Assembly (NCBI GenBank): GCA_016699615.1
Contig: CP064984.1
Span: forward strand, 372,001-436,000
Direction of reading: 5' to 3'
DNA: 64,000 bases
From: Sphingobacteriales bacterium
GTDB lineage: Bacteria > Bacteroidota > Bacteroidia > Chitinophagales > JADIYW01
The notes under the pieces are model-generated. The model saw only the letters and a program-made list of their open reading frames with translations. It made no database searches and was not told where the DNA came from. The position numbers and the translations under genes were made by a program. This document shows, piece after piece, positions 47,720 to 56,164 of the stretch (the first letter of the stretch is position 1; each line of letters begins with the position of its first letter).

Positions 47720-49255
47720 ATGTTAGTAAAAACTTTTGGAAGTGCTGTTTTCGGTGTAGATGCTACCACTATTACTGTTGAAGTAAATGTTTGTTCGGGA
47801 AAAGATTATTATTTAGTAGGCTTACCAGATTCTGCTGTAAAAGAAAGCCTTTCAAGAATTGAAAGTGCTTTAAGATACAACAAATACAATATGCCAAGAA
47901 TAAAGATTATTATTAATCTTTCTCCTGCAAATATCAGAAAGGAAGGCTCTGCATACGATTTGCCAATTGCTATTGGTATTCTAGCTGCTTCAGAACAGAT
48001 TTCTAACGAAAAACTCTCACAGTACATCATTATGGGCGAACTTTCTCTTGATGGGAAAGTTCAGCCCATAAAAGGTGCGCTGCCAATTGCAATTCAAGCA
48101 AAAAATGAAGGATTTAAAGGCATTATTCTACCAAAACAAAACGCACGCGAAGCTGCTATCGTTAGCAACCTAGAAGTATATGGTGTAGAAACACTAAGTG
48201 AAGTTGTAGAATTTATTGAAAATAAAATTACAATAGAACCAACAGTAGTTCAAACAAGGGATGATTTTTTTGCAAATCTTAATTCAATAGAATTTGATTT
48301 CTCAGATGTAAAAGGACAAGAAAATATAAAACGTGCTTTAGAAATTGCAGCTGCAGGCGGACATAATGTTATTCTGATTGGTCCACCAGGCGCAGGAAAA
48401 ACTATGCTTGCAAAAAGATTGCCTACTATCCTACCACCACTTTCATTGCACGAAGCATTAGAAACAACAAAAATACATTCGGTTGCTGGCAGATTAAAAG
48501 CAAATTCAACATTATTATACGAAAGGCCATTTCGTTCGCCACACCACACTGTATCTGATGTTGCACTTGTTGGAGGTGGTGTAAATCCTCAACCTGGAGA
48601 AATTTCATTAGCACATAATGGTGTTTTATTTTTAGATGAATTACCAGAATTTAAACGCACAGTTTTGGAAGTAATGCGACAACCTATGGAAGAACGAAAA
48701 GTAAATATTTCAAGAGCAAAATTCAGCATAGATTATCCAGCAAACTTTATGCTTGTAGCAAGTATGAATCCATGTCCGTGTGGTTATTACAATCATCCTG
48801 AAAAAGAATGCAGTTGTGCGCCAGGTGTGGTTCACAAATATTTGAATAAAATATCTGGTCCACTTTTAGATAGAATTGATTTGCATGTAGAAGTAACACC
48901 TGTAAATATTAATGAACTCACATCTATCAAAAAAGGCGAAAATAGTCAGGAAATTAGAAAACGTGTAATTGAAGCAAGAATAATACAAGCAAATAGATAT
49001 GCTGGAACCAATGTGCATTGCAATGCACAGATGAGCACTAAGCAAACTAGAACCTTGTGTGCAATAAACCAACATGCACAACAGATATTAAATTTAGCTA
49101 TGAATAAATTGGGTTTATCAGCAAGAGCATATGAGCGAATTTTGAGAGTAGCACGTACCATTGCAGACTTAGCAAAATCAGAAAATATAGAAGTAGAGCA
49201 CATTGCCGAAGCGATACATTTCAGAAGTTTAGATAGAGAAAACTGGGCAGCATAA
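47720..49255 (+). CDS. comM: YifB family Mg-chelatase-like AAA+ ATPase (ComM)
   Basis: 511 residues. An N-terminal S5-like domain (about 1-170, with VGLPDSAVKESLSRIESALR and INLSPANIRKEGSAYDLP) is followed by the AAA+ Mg-chelatase core. Walker A is GPPGAGKTMLAKRL (near residue 219), then FRSPHHTVSD, LFLDELPEF (Walker B) and MNPCPCGYYNHPEKECSC, whose cysteines are typical. The helical C-terminus shows SARAYERILRVARTIADL. In other bacteria ComM is a branch-migration helicase for natural transformation. Confidence 0.95.
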   Translation: MLVKTFGSAVFGVDATTITVEVNVCSGKDYYLVGLPDSAVKESLSRIESALRYNKYNMPRIKIIINLSPANIRKEGSAYDLPIAIGILAASEQISNEKLSQYIIMGELSLDGKVQPIKGALPIAIQAKNEGFKGIILPKQNAREAAIVSNLEVYGVETLSEVVEFIENKITIEPTVVQTRDDFFANLNSIEFDFSDVKGQENIKRALEIAAAGGHNVILIGPPGAGKTMLAKRLPTILPPLSLHEALETTKIHSVAGRLKANSTLLYERPFRSPHHTVSDVALVGGGVNPQPGEISLAHNGVLFLDELPEFKRTVLEVMRQPMEERKVNISRAKFSIDYPANFMLVASMNPCPCGYYNHPEKECSCAPGVVHKYLNKISGPLLDRIDLHVEVTPVNINELTSIKKGENSQEIRKRVIEARIIQANRYAGTNVHCNAQMSTKQTRTLCAINQHAQQILNLAMNKLGLSARAYERILRVARTIADLAKSENIEVEHIAEAIHFRSLDRENWAA

Positions 49256-49280
49256 AATATTATTTTTTTATTTTGACAGA

Positions 49281-49308
49281 GCAGGTGACGCTACGCTATA
49301 ACACCTGC
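49281..49308. repeat. GC-rich hairpin with a GCTACGC loop
   Basis: GCAGGTG (49281-49287) pairs with CACCTGC (49302-49308). The loop holds GCTACGC (49290-49296), the reverse complement of the GCGTAGC loops at 2539 and 2599, suggesting one repeat family in this genome. It may also serve as a comM terminator. Confidence 0.6.
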
Positions 49309-49401
49309 CAATGTGCGAGTTTTTATTCTTTTATATTTTTAAACAAAAAAACTAACTTTCATAAGCCTTGATTTTATTATTCTTTTTCAGTCTTTATTAG
49401 T

Positions 49402-49707
49402 CTAATATTCTAATGGTTCTTGGTCTGTACTTCTTACTCGTAAAATTCGGATTTTAGATTTGTAAATTCTAAATACTATTCTATATCTATATAATTCAAA
49501 ATATCTATAGCTTCCATTATTATCATTCTTATATTTATCTAGTCCAAACCTTTCTGGATTTATATCTAATTTTTCTGTTGCTTCTATTATTTCATTTATT
49601 ACTTTCTTTGCGTTTTGTGCTGATTCCTTTTCTATGTATTTGTATATTTTCTTTACTTCTTTTCTTGCAGTAGCATTCCAAAGTACCTCGTATTGCTGTT
49701 CTACCAT
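49402..49707 (-). CDS. RelE/ParE family toxin
   Basis: 101 residues. The ParE/RelE fold reads: VLWNATARKEVKKIYKYIEKES (helical hairpin), AINPERFG-like loop (LDINPERFG), then YRYFELYRYRIVFRIYKSKIRILRVRST beta strands. Such toxins act as gyrase or ribosome-dependent mRNA targets, and the choice is not readable here. The ATG overlaps the antitoxin stop by 7 bases; the pair is set in a gene-poor area. Confidence 0.85.
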   Translation of the reverse strand: MVEQQYEVLWNATARKEVKKIYKYIEKESAQNAKKVINEIIEATEKLDINPERFGLDKYKNDNNGSYRYFELYRYRIVFRIYKSKIRILRVRSTDQEPLEY

Positions 49708-49928
49708 TGCCTTATTTCTTCTTTAAATTCCGCATGTGTTACATAATTTCCTTCTTCGTATTCTTTTTCCGATGCTTCTATTTCTTTGTTGTATTGTTCA
49801 ATACTAATTCGTATTGGTTCTGATTTTAAATGTATAAAAGATTTTATTACACTTAATAAAGTTTTCTTTTCTTCTTTGCCTAATAATGGTAAATAATCTA
49901 TTATTTGTTTATCTATTATTTGTGCCAT
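49701..49928 (-). CDS. Putative antitoxin
   Basis: 75 residues from ATG 49928 (MAQIIDKQ); a TTG seven codons upstream is less likely. Helical and rich in Glu/Lys: PLLGKEEKKTLLSVIKSFIH resembles the N-terminal part of Bacteroidota RelB/ParD-like antitoxins, and the C-terminal half (IEASEKEYEEGNYVTHAEF) is the toxin-wrapping part, ending EEIRQW. It should neutralise the overlapping toxin and repress the operon. Confidence 0.8.
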   Translation of the reverse strand: MAQIIDKQIIDYLPLLGKEEKKTLLSVIKSFIHLKSEPIRISIEQYNKEIEASEKEYEEGNYVTHAEFKEEIRQW

Positions 49929-50477
49929 GTTGTTGTATTTTATATCCAAATTTAATGTTTTTATTGCTTAATGGTTGTTAATTTTTATTTATCCTGTAAG
50001 CAACAAATTTCTCTAATTCTCATTCATCTAATTTAATATTTATTTTTATACAAAAAACCAAACACTTTTAGCATAAACACTGTAAAGCTTGCTGTGTATC
50101 ATATAAAAGCTAAAACACCAGTATTTACATTAAATTTTTGATTTCGAGACCTAAATTTTTACGTCTCAATACCTAAAAGTTTAAGTTACTAACCTAAATC
50201 TTTGATCTTTTAACCTAAAAATCTACGGTTTTTAAGATAAAACAGCCATTATACAACAATAAAGAATTACTTACCATAAATACCACAAGTGGCATATAAA
50301 ATAGCGTAGCATTCTGTCAAAATCAAGCAAACAGTTCATAAATCTTGTTTAAGGCAAGAATAACAAAAAGAAAAAAATAAATAATTAATTGGTCTCATAT
50401 ACATTCTCCACAAGGTGTTAATGTCTAAATCTTGGTATGTATTTTGTTTAATGTACATTTATACAAAATAATTTATC
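49929..50477. other. Gene-less AT-rich region
   Basis: No coding sequence supported. It contains the degenerate 21-base repeats listed separately and otherwise only AT-rich sequence. Confidence 0.4.
50127..50233. repeat. Degenerate ~21-base tandem repeats
   Basis: Units starting ACCTAAA at 50149, 50171, 50192 and 50213, with an earlier poor copy at 50127 (ACATTAAA). Spacing is 22, 22, 21 and 21 bases, with only the first 7-8 bases well kept. Too regular for chance word use, yet there is no conserved repeat-spacer pattern of a CRISPR. Confidence 0.5.
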
Positions 50478-51152
50478 ATGAAATACATTTTTACGTTGTG
50501 TTTGATTTCCTTTTCATTTTTTATGTTTGCACAAGAAGATATTGAAATTGAAACTATTGATTTACAAAAACAAAAAAAAGATTATACATATAATCAACAG
50601 AATAATGTTGAGCAAAAGAAGCTAGATACACTAAGAACTTATAATGTTGATTTGTATGAAACTAGCACACCTTTTGGCATTAAATATACTGTAAATGGAA
50701 AAGAAATTACCAAACAGAAATATTTAGAATATAGAAAATATTGGAACACTGTAGATGCATGTCAACCATGTTTGTTACACACTTACGATGCTGATGATAA
50801 CTTGATGTATAAAGCATATCAATATGAAAATTGTTTGTGTGGTGAGTATAAATCTTTTTATAAAGATGGAAGTAAAAAAGTTGAAGGTAATTTTATGAGT
50901 AATACTTCTGGTAATTGGGAGAATTATAAAAACGAGCAATTTTGCAATAGAAAAGTTGGCGAATGGAAATATTTTTTACCTAATGGAAATGTAGAAAAAA
51001 TAGAAGAATATCAAAATGGTGTTTTGGTTAAAACTATTAAAGGAAAACCAGATATGATTCCCGCTGTAAAATTAGACGATGACAATAACAGTGATGATGA
51101 CAATAGCAAAAAGAAGAAAAATATATTTCAGAAATTAAAAACTAAAGAATAA
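50478..51152 (+). CDS. Exported MORN/YwqK-like protein
   Basis: 224 residues with signal peptide (about 1-19, ending MFAQ). The centre has CLCGEYKSFYKDGSKKVEGNF and KVGEWKYFLPNGNVEKIEEY, two MORN-type toxin-antitoxin YwqK-like repeats. The C-terminus has a low-complexity acidic run then Lys-rich end (DDDNNSDDDNSKKKK). Conserved Cys pairs (DACQPCLL, CLCG) may form disulfides. Function unknown. Confidence 0.75.
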   Translation: MKYIFTLCLISFSFFMFAQEDIEIETIDLQKQKKDYTYNQQNNVEQKKLDTLRTYNVDLYETSTPFGIKYTVNGKEITKQKYLEYRKYWNTVDACQPCLLHTYDADDNLMYKAYQYENCLCGEYKSFYKDGSKKVEGNFMSNTSGNWENYKNEQFCNRKVGEWKYFLPNGNVEKIEEYQNGVLVKTIKGKPDMIPAVKLDDDNNSDDDNSKKKKNIFQKLKTKE

Positions 51153-51192
51153 CTTTTTCTATAATTAAATAAGTTCATTCAAATAGAATTAC

Positions 51193-51888
51193 TTGAAGAA
51201 GATACAAGCAATAGCATTATTATTTTTAGTATATACTGCTTCATTTGGGCAAAGCTCATATAAAAATCAAATACCAAAAAACTGGAAAATTATTTCTACT
51301 ATTGAAGGTGACTTAAACAAAGATGCCATAGCAGATTTAGTTTTAATTATCGAAGATACCAATCCAGATAATTATATTCTGAATGATGGATTTGGAGAAG
51401 ATACATTAAATATTAATGCAAGAGGAATTTTAGTTTTCTTTAAGGATAATAAAAACAATTATACTTTAATCGAAAAAAATCTAAATGGATTTATTCTAAG
51501 TCAAAATAGTGAAGAAAGTCCATGTTTGGCAGATCCTTTGATGTGGAATGGCGATGTATCTATTTCAAAAAATATATTAATTATACATTTTAATTATTGG
51601 CTAAGTTGTGGTTCTTGGTATGTAAATGATGCAACGTATAAATTTAGATTTCAACACAATACTTTTGAATTAATAGGTTTCGACCATTCAGAATTTCATA
51701 GAGCTTCTGGCGAAGAATCGAGTACTAGTATCAACTATTCTACAAAGAAAATGGAAAACACAACAGGATTAAATATGTTTGAAGAAAGCAAACCAGTAAC
51801 TACTAGAAAGACTTTCAACATCAATAAACTGTACCAACTAAAAGAATGTACAGATGAAACATATTTTGAAATATTAGATATAAAATAA
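51193..51888 (+). CDS. Exported hypothetical protein with FG-GAP/EF-hand-like stretch
   Basis: 231 residues, start TTG 51193, giving a signal peptide (about 1-19, ending FGQ). EGDLNKDAIADLVLIIEDT is the GDxNxDxxxDL pattern of calcium-binding FG-GAP/dockerin-like loops. The rest (WNGDVSISKNILIIHFNYWLSCGSWYVND) is beta-rich with no assigned family. A terminator lies right after the stop. Function unknown. Confidence 0.7.
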   Translation: MKKIQAIALLFLVYTASFGQSSYKNQIPKNWKIISTIEGDLNKDAIADLVLIIEDTNPDNYILNDGFGEDTLNINARGILVFFKDNKNNYTLIEKNLNGFILSQNSEESPCLADPLMWNGDVSISKNILIIHFNYWLSCGSWYVNDATYKFRFQHNTFELIGFDHSEFHRASGEESSTSINYSTKKMENTTGLNMFEESKPVTTRKTFNINKLYQLKECTDETYFEILDIK

Positions 51889-51889
51889 A

Positions 51890-51916
51890 GAATCCTATAC
51901 ATTTTGTATAGGATTC
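51890..51916. terminator. Bidirectional terminator
   Basis: GAATCCTATAC (51890-51900) and GTATAGGATTC (51906-51916), 5-base loop, between two convergent genes; serves both the exported protein gene and fumC. Confidence 0.85.
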
Positions 51917-51940
51917 CTATTTCAATACAATATTGTAGTT

Positions 51941-53341
51941 TTATTTTAAGCCACCAATCATATCTTCTGGTTTTACCCATTCGTCAAATTGTTTTGCTGT
52001 AACATAGCCTAATTTTACTGCCATTTCTTTTAATGTAGTATTTTCTTTATGTGCTTTTTGTGCAATCTCTGCTGATTTATAATAGCCAATTTTTGTGTTT
52101 AATGCTGTTACTAACATCAAGCTATTATCTAAATTTTTCTTGATATTAGCATGTAATGGTTCAATACCTACTGCACATTTATCATTAAATGAAACACAAA
52201 CATCACCAATTAATCTTGCACTATGTAAGAAATTATAAATCATCATTGGTTTAAAAACATTTAATTCAAAATGACCTGTTGCACCACCAATATTTATCGC
52301 AACATCGTTACCTAATACTTGCGCTGCAACCATAGTCATAGCTTCGCATTGCGTAGGATTTACTTTTCCTGGCATAATAGAAGAACCTGGCTCATTGTCA
52401 GGAATATGAATTTCGCCGATACCACAACGTGTTCCAGATGATAACATTCTAATGTCGTTGCCAATTTTCATCATAGATACAGCAACAGTTTTTAATGCAC
52501 CATGTGCTTCAACAATTGCATCGTGTGCAGCTAATGATTCGAATTTATTGTGTGCAGTAATAAATGGCAAACCAGTAAGTGTTGCAATTTCTTTCGCTAC
52601 ATTTTTTGCATATCCTTTTGGCGTATTTATTCCAGTACCAACTGCTGTTCCACCTAATGCTAACTCAGATAAATGCTCTAATGTATTTTCAATAGCTTTA
52701 ATTCCATGGTCTAATTGTGATACATAACCAGAAAACTCTTGTCCTAATGTTAATGGCGTTGCATCCATAAAATGCGTACGACCAATTTTTACAACTTTAG
52801 CAAACTCTTTAGATTTTTTTGCTAATGTTGCTCTTAGTTTTTTAATTCCAGGAATAGTTTGTTCTATTAAAATTTTATAGGCAGCAATATGCATTGCCGT
52901 TGGAAAAGTATCATTAGATGATTGAGATTTATTTACATCATCATTTGGATTGATTAATTTCTTTTCGTCTGTTAATTGTCCACCTAATAAAACATGACCA
53001 CGATAAGCTATTACTTCATTCACATTCGTGTTAGATTGTGTACCAGAACCAGTTTGCCAAACTACCAATGGAAATTGGTCGTTTAGCTTGCCTTCTAGAA
53101 TTTCATCGCATACCTTACCTATCGTTTCACATTTTTGTTTATCTAACACTTTTGCTTTATAGTTGGTAATAGCTGCTGCCTTTTTCAAATAAGCAAATGC
53201 CTGAATAATTTCTTTCGGCATTTTATTAATGTCTTGAGCAATTTGGAAATTCTCGATAGAACGTTGCGTTTGCGCACCATAATATGCATCAATTGGCACG
53301 TTTACTTTTCCCATTGTGTCTTTTTCAATTCTGTATTTCAT
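51941..53341 (-). CDS. fumC: Class II fumarate hydratase
   Basis: 466 residues. Signatures: VWQTGSGTQSNTNVNEV, KSQSSNDTFPTAMHIAA, RTHFMDATPLTLGQEFSGY and PGSSIMPGKVNPTQCE, which carries the catalytic serine loop. It converts fumarate to malate in the TCA cycle in the cytoplasm and needs no iron-sulfur cluster. It is the last gene of the minus-strand series downstream of nuoN. Confidence 0.97.
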   Translation of the reverse strand: MKYRIEKDTMGKVNVPIDAYYGAQTQRSIENFQIAQDINKMPKEIIQAFAYLKKAAAITNYKAKVLDKQKCETIGKVCDEILEGKLNDQFPLVVWQTGSGTQSNTNVNEVIAYRGHVLLGGQLTDEKKLINPNDDVNKSQSSNDTFPTAMHIAAYKILIEQTIPGIKKLRATLAKKSKEFAKVVKIGRTHFMDATPLTLGQEFSGYVSQLDHGIKAIENTLEHLSELALGGTAVGTGINTPKGYAKNVAKEIATLTGLPFITAHNKFESLAAHDAIVEAHGALKTVAVSMMKIGNDIRMLSSGTRCGIGEIHIPDNEPGSSIMPGKVNPTQCEAMTMVAAQVLGNDVAINIGGATGHFELNVFKPMMIYNFLHSARLIGDVCVSFNDKCAVGIEPLHANIKKNLDNSLMLVTALNTKIGYYKSAEIAQKAHKENTTLKEMAVKLGYVTAKQFDEWVKPEDMIGGLK

Positions 53342-53384
53342 TGTTTAAGTATTAAGTATTGAGAAATAAATATTATATATATTT

Positions 53385-53999
53385 TTATCCAGCATATAAA
53401 ACTTGATCAAATTTTAGTTGCTTATTTTTATTGAATTTAAAACTATAAATGGCAGCACTTTCAAATGCTTCTTCATTATCATCTGTTGGTGGATATGTAG
53501 CATTTACTGATAACTGAATAGTCTTTTTTGCATCATCTATTGAAACATAAACTGAATAATCAGTATTTTCTTTGGCAACATGAAATACTTTTGAAACAGC
53601 CATTTTGTTTTGTTTCAACTCATCCAATGAAATTTCAGTTAATGCATTAATTACATTTTTATCAAATATATTTTTGATATTTTTTTCAAAATCATTTTCT
53701 AATATAATATTACCATCAATTTTATTTGAACTAGTAAAATTCAATACATCTTCTATTCCTTTGGCTTGATCATCAGTTAAAGGAAAATCAAAAAATACTA
53801 TAATTTGTTTAGGATTCTGTGAAATTATAGCTAATCTTAATTGATTAAATTGACTTACCAAATCAATATTTTCATCAATATTATTTGATAAAATTGAATC
53901 ATCTTTTATTTGAGCTTCATTATTTATATTTCCCGACTGATTAGATTTACAGTTAATAAAAAATCCAATTATTAAAAGAATTATAAATAATTTATTCAT
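53385..53999 (-). CDS. Hypothetical lipoprotein
   Basis: 204 residues. Lipoprotein signal MNKLFIILLIIGFFINC with Cys17. The rest is Asn/Asp/Lys-rich, with an ordered alpha/beta appearance (IISQNPKQIIVFFDFPL; later AVSKVFHVAKENTDYSVYVSIDD). No family recognised. It starts 1 base after the crotonase stop and precedes fumC by 43 bases, so it is part of that operon. Confidence 0.75.
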   Translation of the reverse strand: MNKLFIILLIIGFFINCKSNQSGNINNEAQIKDDSILSNNIDENIDLVSQFNQLRLAIISQNPKQIIVFFDFPLTDDQAKGIEDVLNFTSSNKIDGNIILENDFEKNIKNIFDKNVINALTEISLDELKQNKMAVSKVFHVAKENTDYSVYVSIDDAKKTIQLSVNATYPPTDDNEEAFESAAIYSFKFNKNKQLKFDQVLYAG

Positions 54000-54000
54000 T

Positions 54001-54780
54001 TTATTTTCCTTTAAATTCTGGTTTGCGTTTTTCTAAGAATGCTTGTACGCCTTCTTTTACGTCTTCAGTATTAAAAATTGCTCCAAATGCATTTACTTCT
54101 GCATCGTAGCCATTTTGTGTTTTATCGTAATATGCATTGATGCATTGTATTGCTTTTGCAATTGCTACTGGTCCTTTTGTTGATGATTTTTGTATAATAG
54201 ATTTTGCTTTTTCTATCGCAGCATTTTTATCTTGTTCTACATAGTTTACCAAGCCCCAATTTAATGCTGTATTGGCATCTATCATATCTGCTGTAAGGTG
54301 CAATTCAATTGAACGTGCTTTGCCTATATAATTGGTTAATCTTTGTGTTCCACCATATCCTGCAATAATACCTAAATTTACTTCTGGTTGTCCAAACTTA
54401 GCATTTGGTGTAGCAACTCTAATATGACATGACATACTTAGTTCGCAACCTCCACCCAATGCAAAGCCATTTACAACAGCAATTACTGGCACATTCATAT
54501 TTTCTATTTCAAAAAATATATCTTGTCCTCTTCTTGCTAATGCTTTAGCTTGTTGTTCATCTAATCCTTGAAATTCTGCAATATCTGCACCAGCAACAAA
54601 TGCCTTCTCTCCTGCCCCAACTAGAATTATGCCACATATATCTTCTTGCTTAGCTTGTTCAATAGCACTTTTCAAATCTGTCATTAAACCTTGGCTTAAT
54701 GCGTTTAATTTTTCAGGTCTATTTAGTGTTATTGTTAGAATTCTATTGTCAATCTCAAACAATATATTTTCGTATGCCAT
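54001..54780 (-). CDS. Enoyl-CoA hydratase/isomerase family protein
   Basis: 259 residues, crotonase fold. The oxyanion hole is formed by AFVAGADIAEF and GFALGGGCELSMSC. Both acid-base Glu residues are present, in GGGCEL and in FGQPEVNLGIIAGYGGTQRL. It likely hydrates enoyl-CoA, possibly crotonyl-CoA. It starts 1 base after the nuoN stop, so it is co-translated with the respiratory operon, an unusual setting discussed below. Confidence 0.92.
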   Translation of the reverse strand: MAYENILFEIDNRILTITLNRPEKLNALSQGLMTDLKSAIEQAKQEDICGIILVGAGEKAFVAGADIAEFQGLDEQQAKALARRGQDIFFEIENMNVPVIAVVNGFALGGGCELSMSCHIRVATPNAKFGQPEVNLGIIAGYGGTQRLTNYIGKARSIELHLTADMIDANTALNWGLVNYVEQDKNAAIEKAKSIIQKSSTKGPVAIAKAIQCINAYYDKTQNGYDAEVNAFGAIFNTEDVKEGVQAFLEKRKPEFKGK

Positions 54781-54781
54781 A

Positions 54782-56158
54782 TTATGTATATTTTATAATT
54801 ATATTTGAAAATACTCCTAATAATATTATACTTAGATTAAGTAGAATTAGAAATATTTTAGATAAAATGCTTAGTTGTATTTTTTCTGGGTTTGTTTCTG
54901 TATCGCTATTCTGAACACTAGAAATAATTAGTTTGAAGTAATAATATACTGCAACTAATGAACCAAAAATGGCTAATAAAGCTATTGAAATATTCTTTAC
55001 TGAGAATATTTGTATCAATACATTATATTTTGCAATAAAGCCTGCAAGTGGTGGAATTCCTGCCATTGAAAGCATACTTAGAACAAGTGTAAATGTAAGC
55101 AACCCATTTCTTTGTATTAATCCTTTATAATCTGAAATAGTTGCTAATTTTAATTTATTCATTTCTATTACAACCCAAAATAATGCAATACCTGAAAGTG
55201 CATATGATGCCATGTAATATAATGTAGCATTTGTAGTTTGTTTATTTACGACACTTATTGCTAAAAACATAAATCCTGCGTGGCTAATACCTGAATATGC
55301 AAGCATTCTTTTTACATTAGATTGTCCAACTGCTAATAGATTGCCAAAAACAACTGAAAGAACTCCTAAAAGTAATACGATATCTTTGAATACTGGACTT
55401 ATCATGCCAAATGCCATTACAAATAGTCTAAAGAATGCTGCAATAGCTGCAACTTTTACAACCGTAGACATATAAGCTGTAATTTGTGTTGGTGTACCTG
55501 AATATACATCTGGTGCCCAAAAATGGAATGGTATTACTGCTACTTTAAATGCTAATGCAAATAATATTAGCAATACACCAATCATATATAACTGTACATT
55601 CAATTTTGGACTCATAGTACTCATTACAATTTGTCTGATATCGAATGTAGCTGTAGAACCATATATAAATGCAATACCTAGCAATAGAAAACTACTAGCG
55701 AATGCACCCATAATTAGATATTTGTATGCTGCCTCGTTTGAATAAATATTTTTACGATTAGAACCAGCAAGAATATACATTGGAATAGAAAGTATTTCTA
55801 CACCTAGAAACATCATTGTAAAATTAATATATGTACTCAAGATATATGCTCCTGCTAAAGAAAACATAATTAGTGTAGTAAAATCAGGTATTATTTTTTC
55901 ATTCTGCTTAAATTCTTCTAAATTCATAGCAAACCAGCAGAGTGTTGTAAAGCACAGAATTATTGTAATGATGAGTGCTGAATTGTCTACAAAAAGCATA
56001 TCATAAACATTCTCAGGATTATTAAAATCAAACAAACAAACAACAATACATGCTATTAGTCCGAGCATAATGATTGGCAAAATTAATTTTCTTAGATTAA
56101 TAATTTCTAATATTAATGATGCTACGCCTAATCCTGATAGTATTAATAACTCTTTCAC
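54782..56158 (-). CDS. nuoN: NADH-quinone oxidoreductase subunit N
   Basis: 458 residues, about 14 helices. LGVEILSIPMYILAG, the Lys-containing proton-channel helix FALAFKVAVIPFHFWAPDVYSGTP, and the broken-helix KRMLAYSGISHAGFM are present. Antiporter-like proton-pumping subunit of complex I. It follows nuoM by 6 bases. Confidence 0.95.
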   Translation of the reverse strand: MKELLILSGLGVASLILEIINLRKLILPIIMLGLIACIVVCLFDFNNPENVYDMLFVDNSALIITIILCFTTLCWFAMNLEEFKQNEKIIPDFTTLIMFSLAGAYILSTYINFTMMFLGVEILSIPMYILAGSNRKNIYSNEAAYKYLIMGAFASSFLLLGIAFIYGSTATFDIRQIVMSTMSPKLNVQLYMIGVLLILFALAFKVAVIPFHFWAPDVYSGTPTQITAYMSTVVKVAAIAAFFRLFVMAFGMISPVFKDIVLLLGVLSVVFGNLLAVGQSNVKRMLAYSGISHAGFMFLAISVVNKQTTNATLYYMASYALSGIALFWVVIEMNKLKLATISDYKGLIQRNGLLTFTLVLSMLSMAGIPPLAGFIAKYNVLIQIFSVKNISIALLAIFGSLVAVYYYFKLIISSVQNSDTETNPEKIQLSILSKIFLILLNLSIILLGVFSNIIIKYT

Positions 56159-56164
56159 TGTATT

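Noticed and set aside
50127..50233. CRISPR array
   Set aside because: Units are short, degenerate and contiguous, with no constant repeat-spacer structure, and no cas gene is present.
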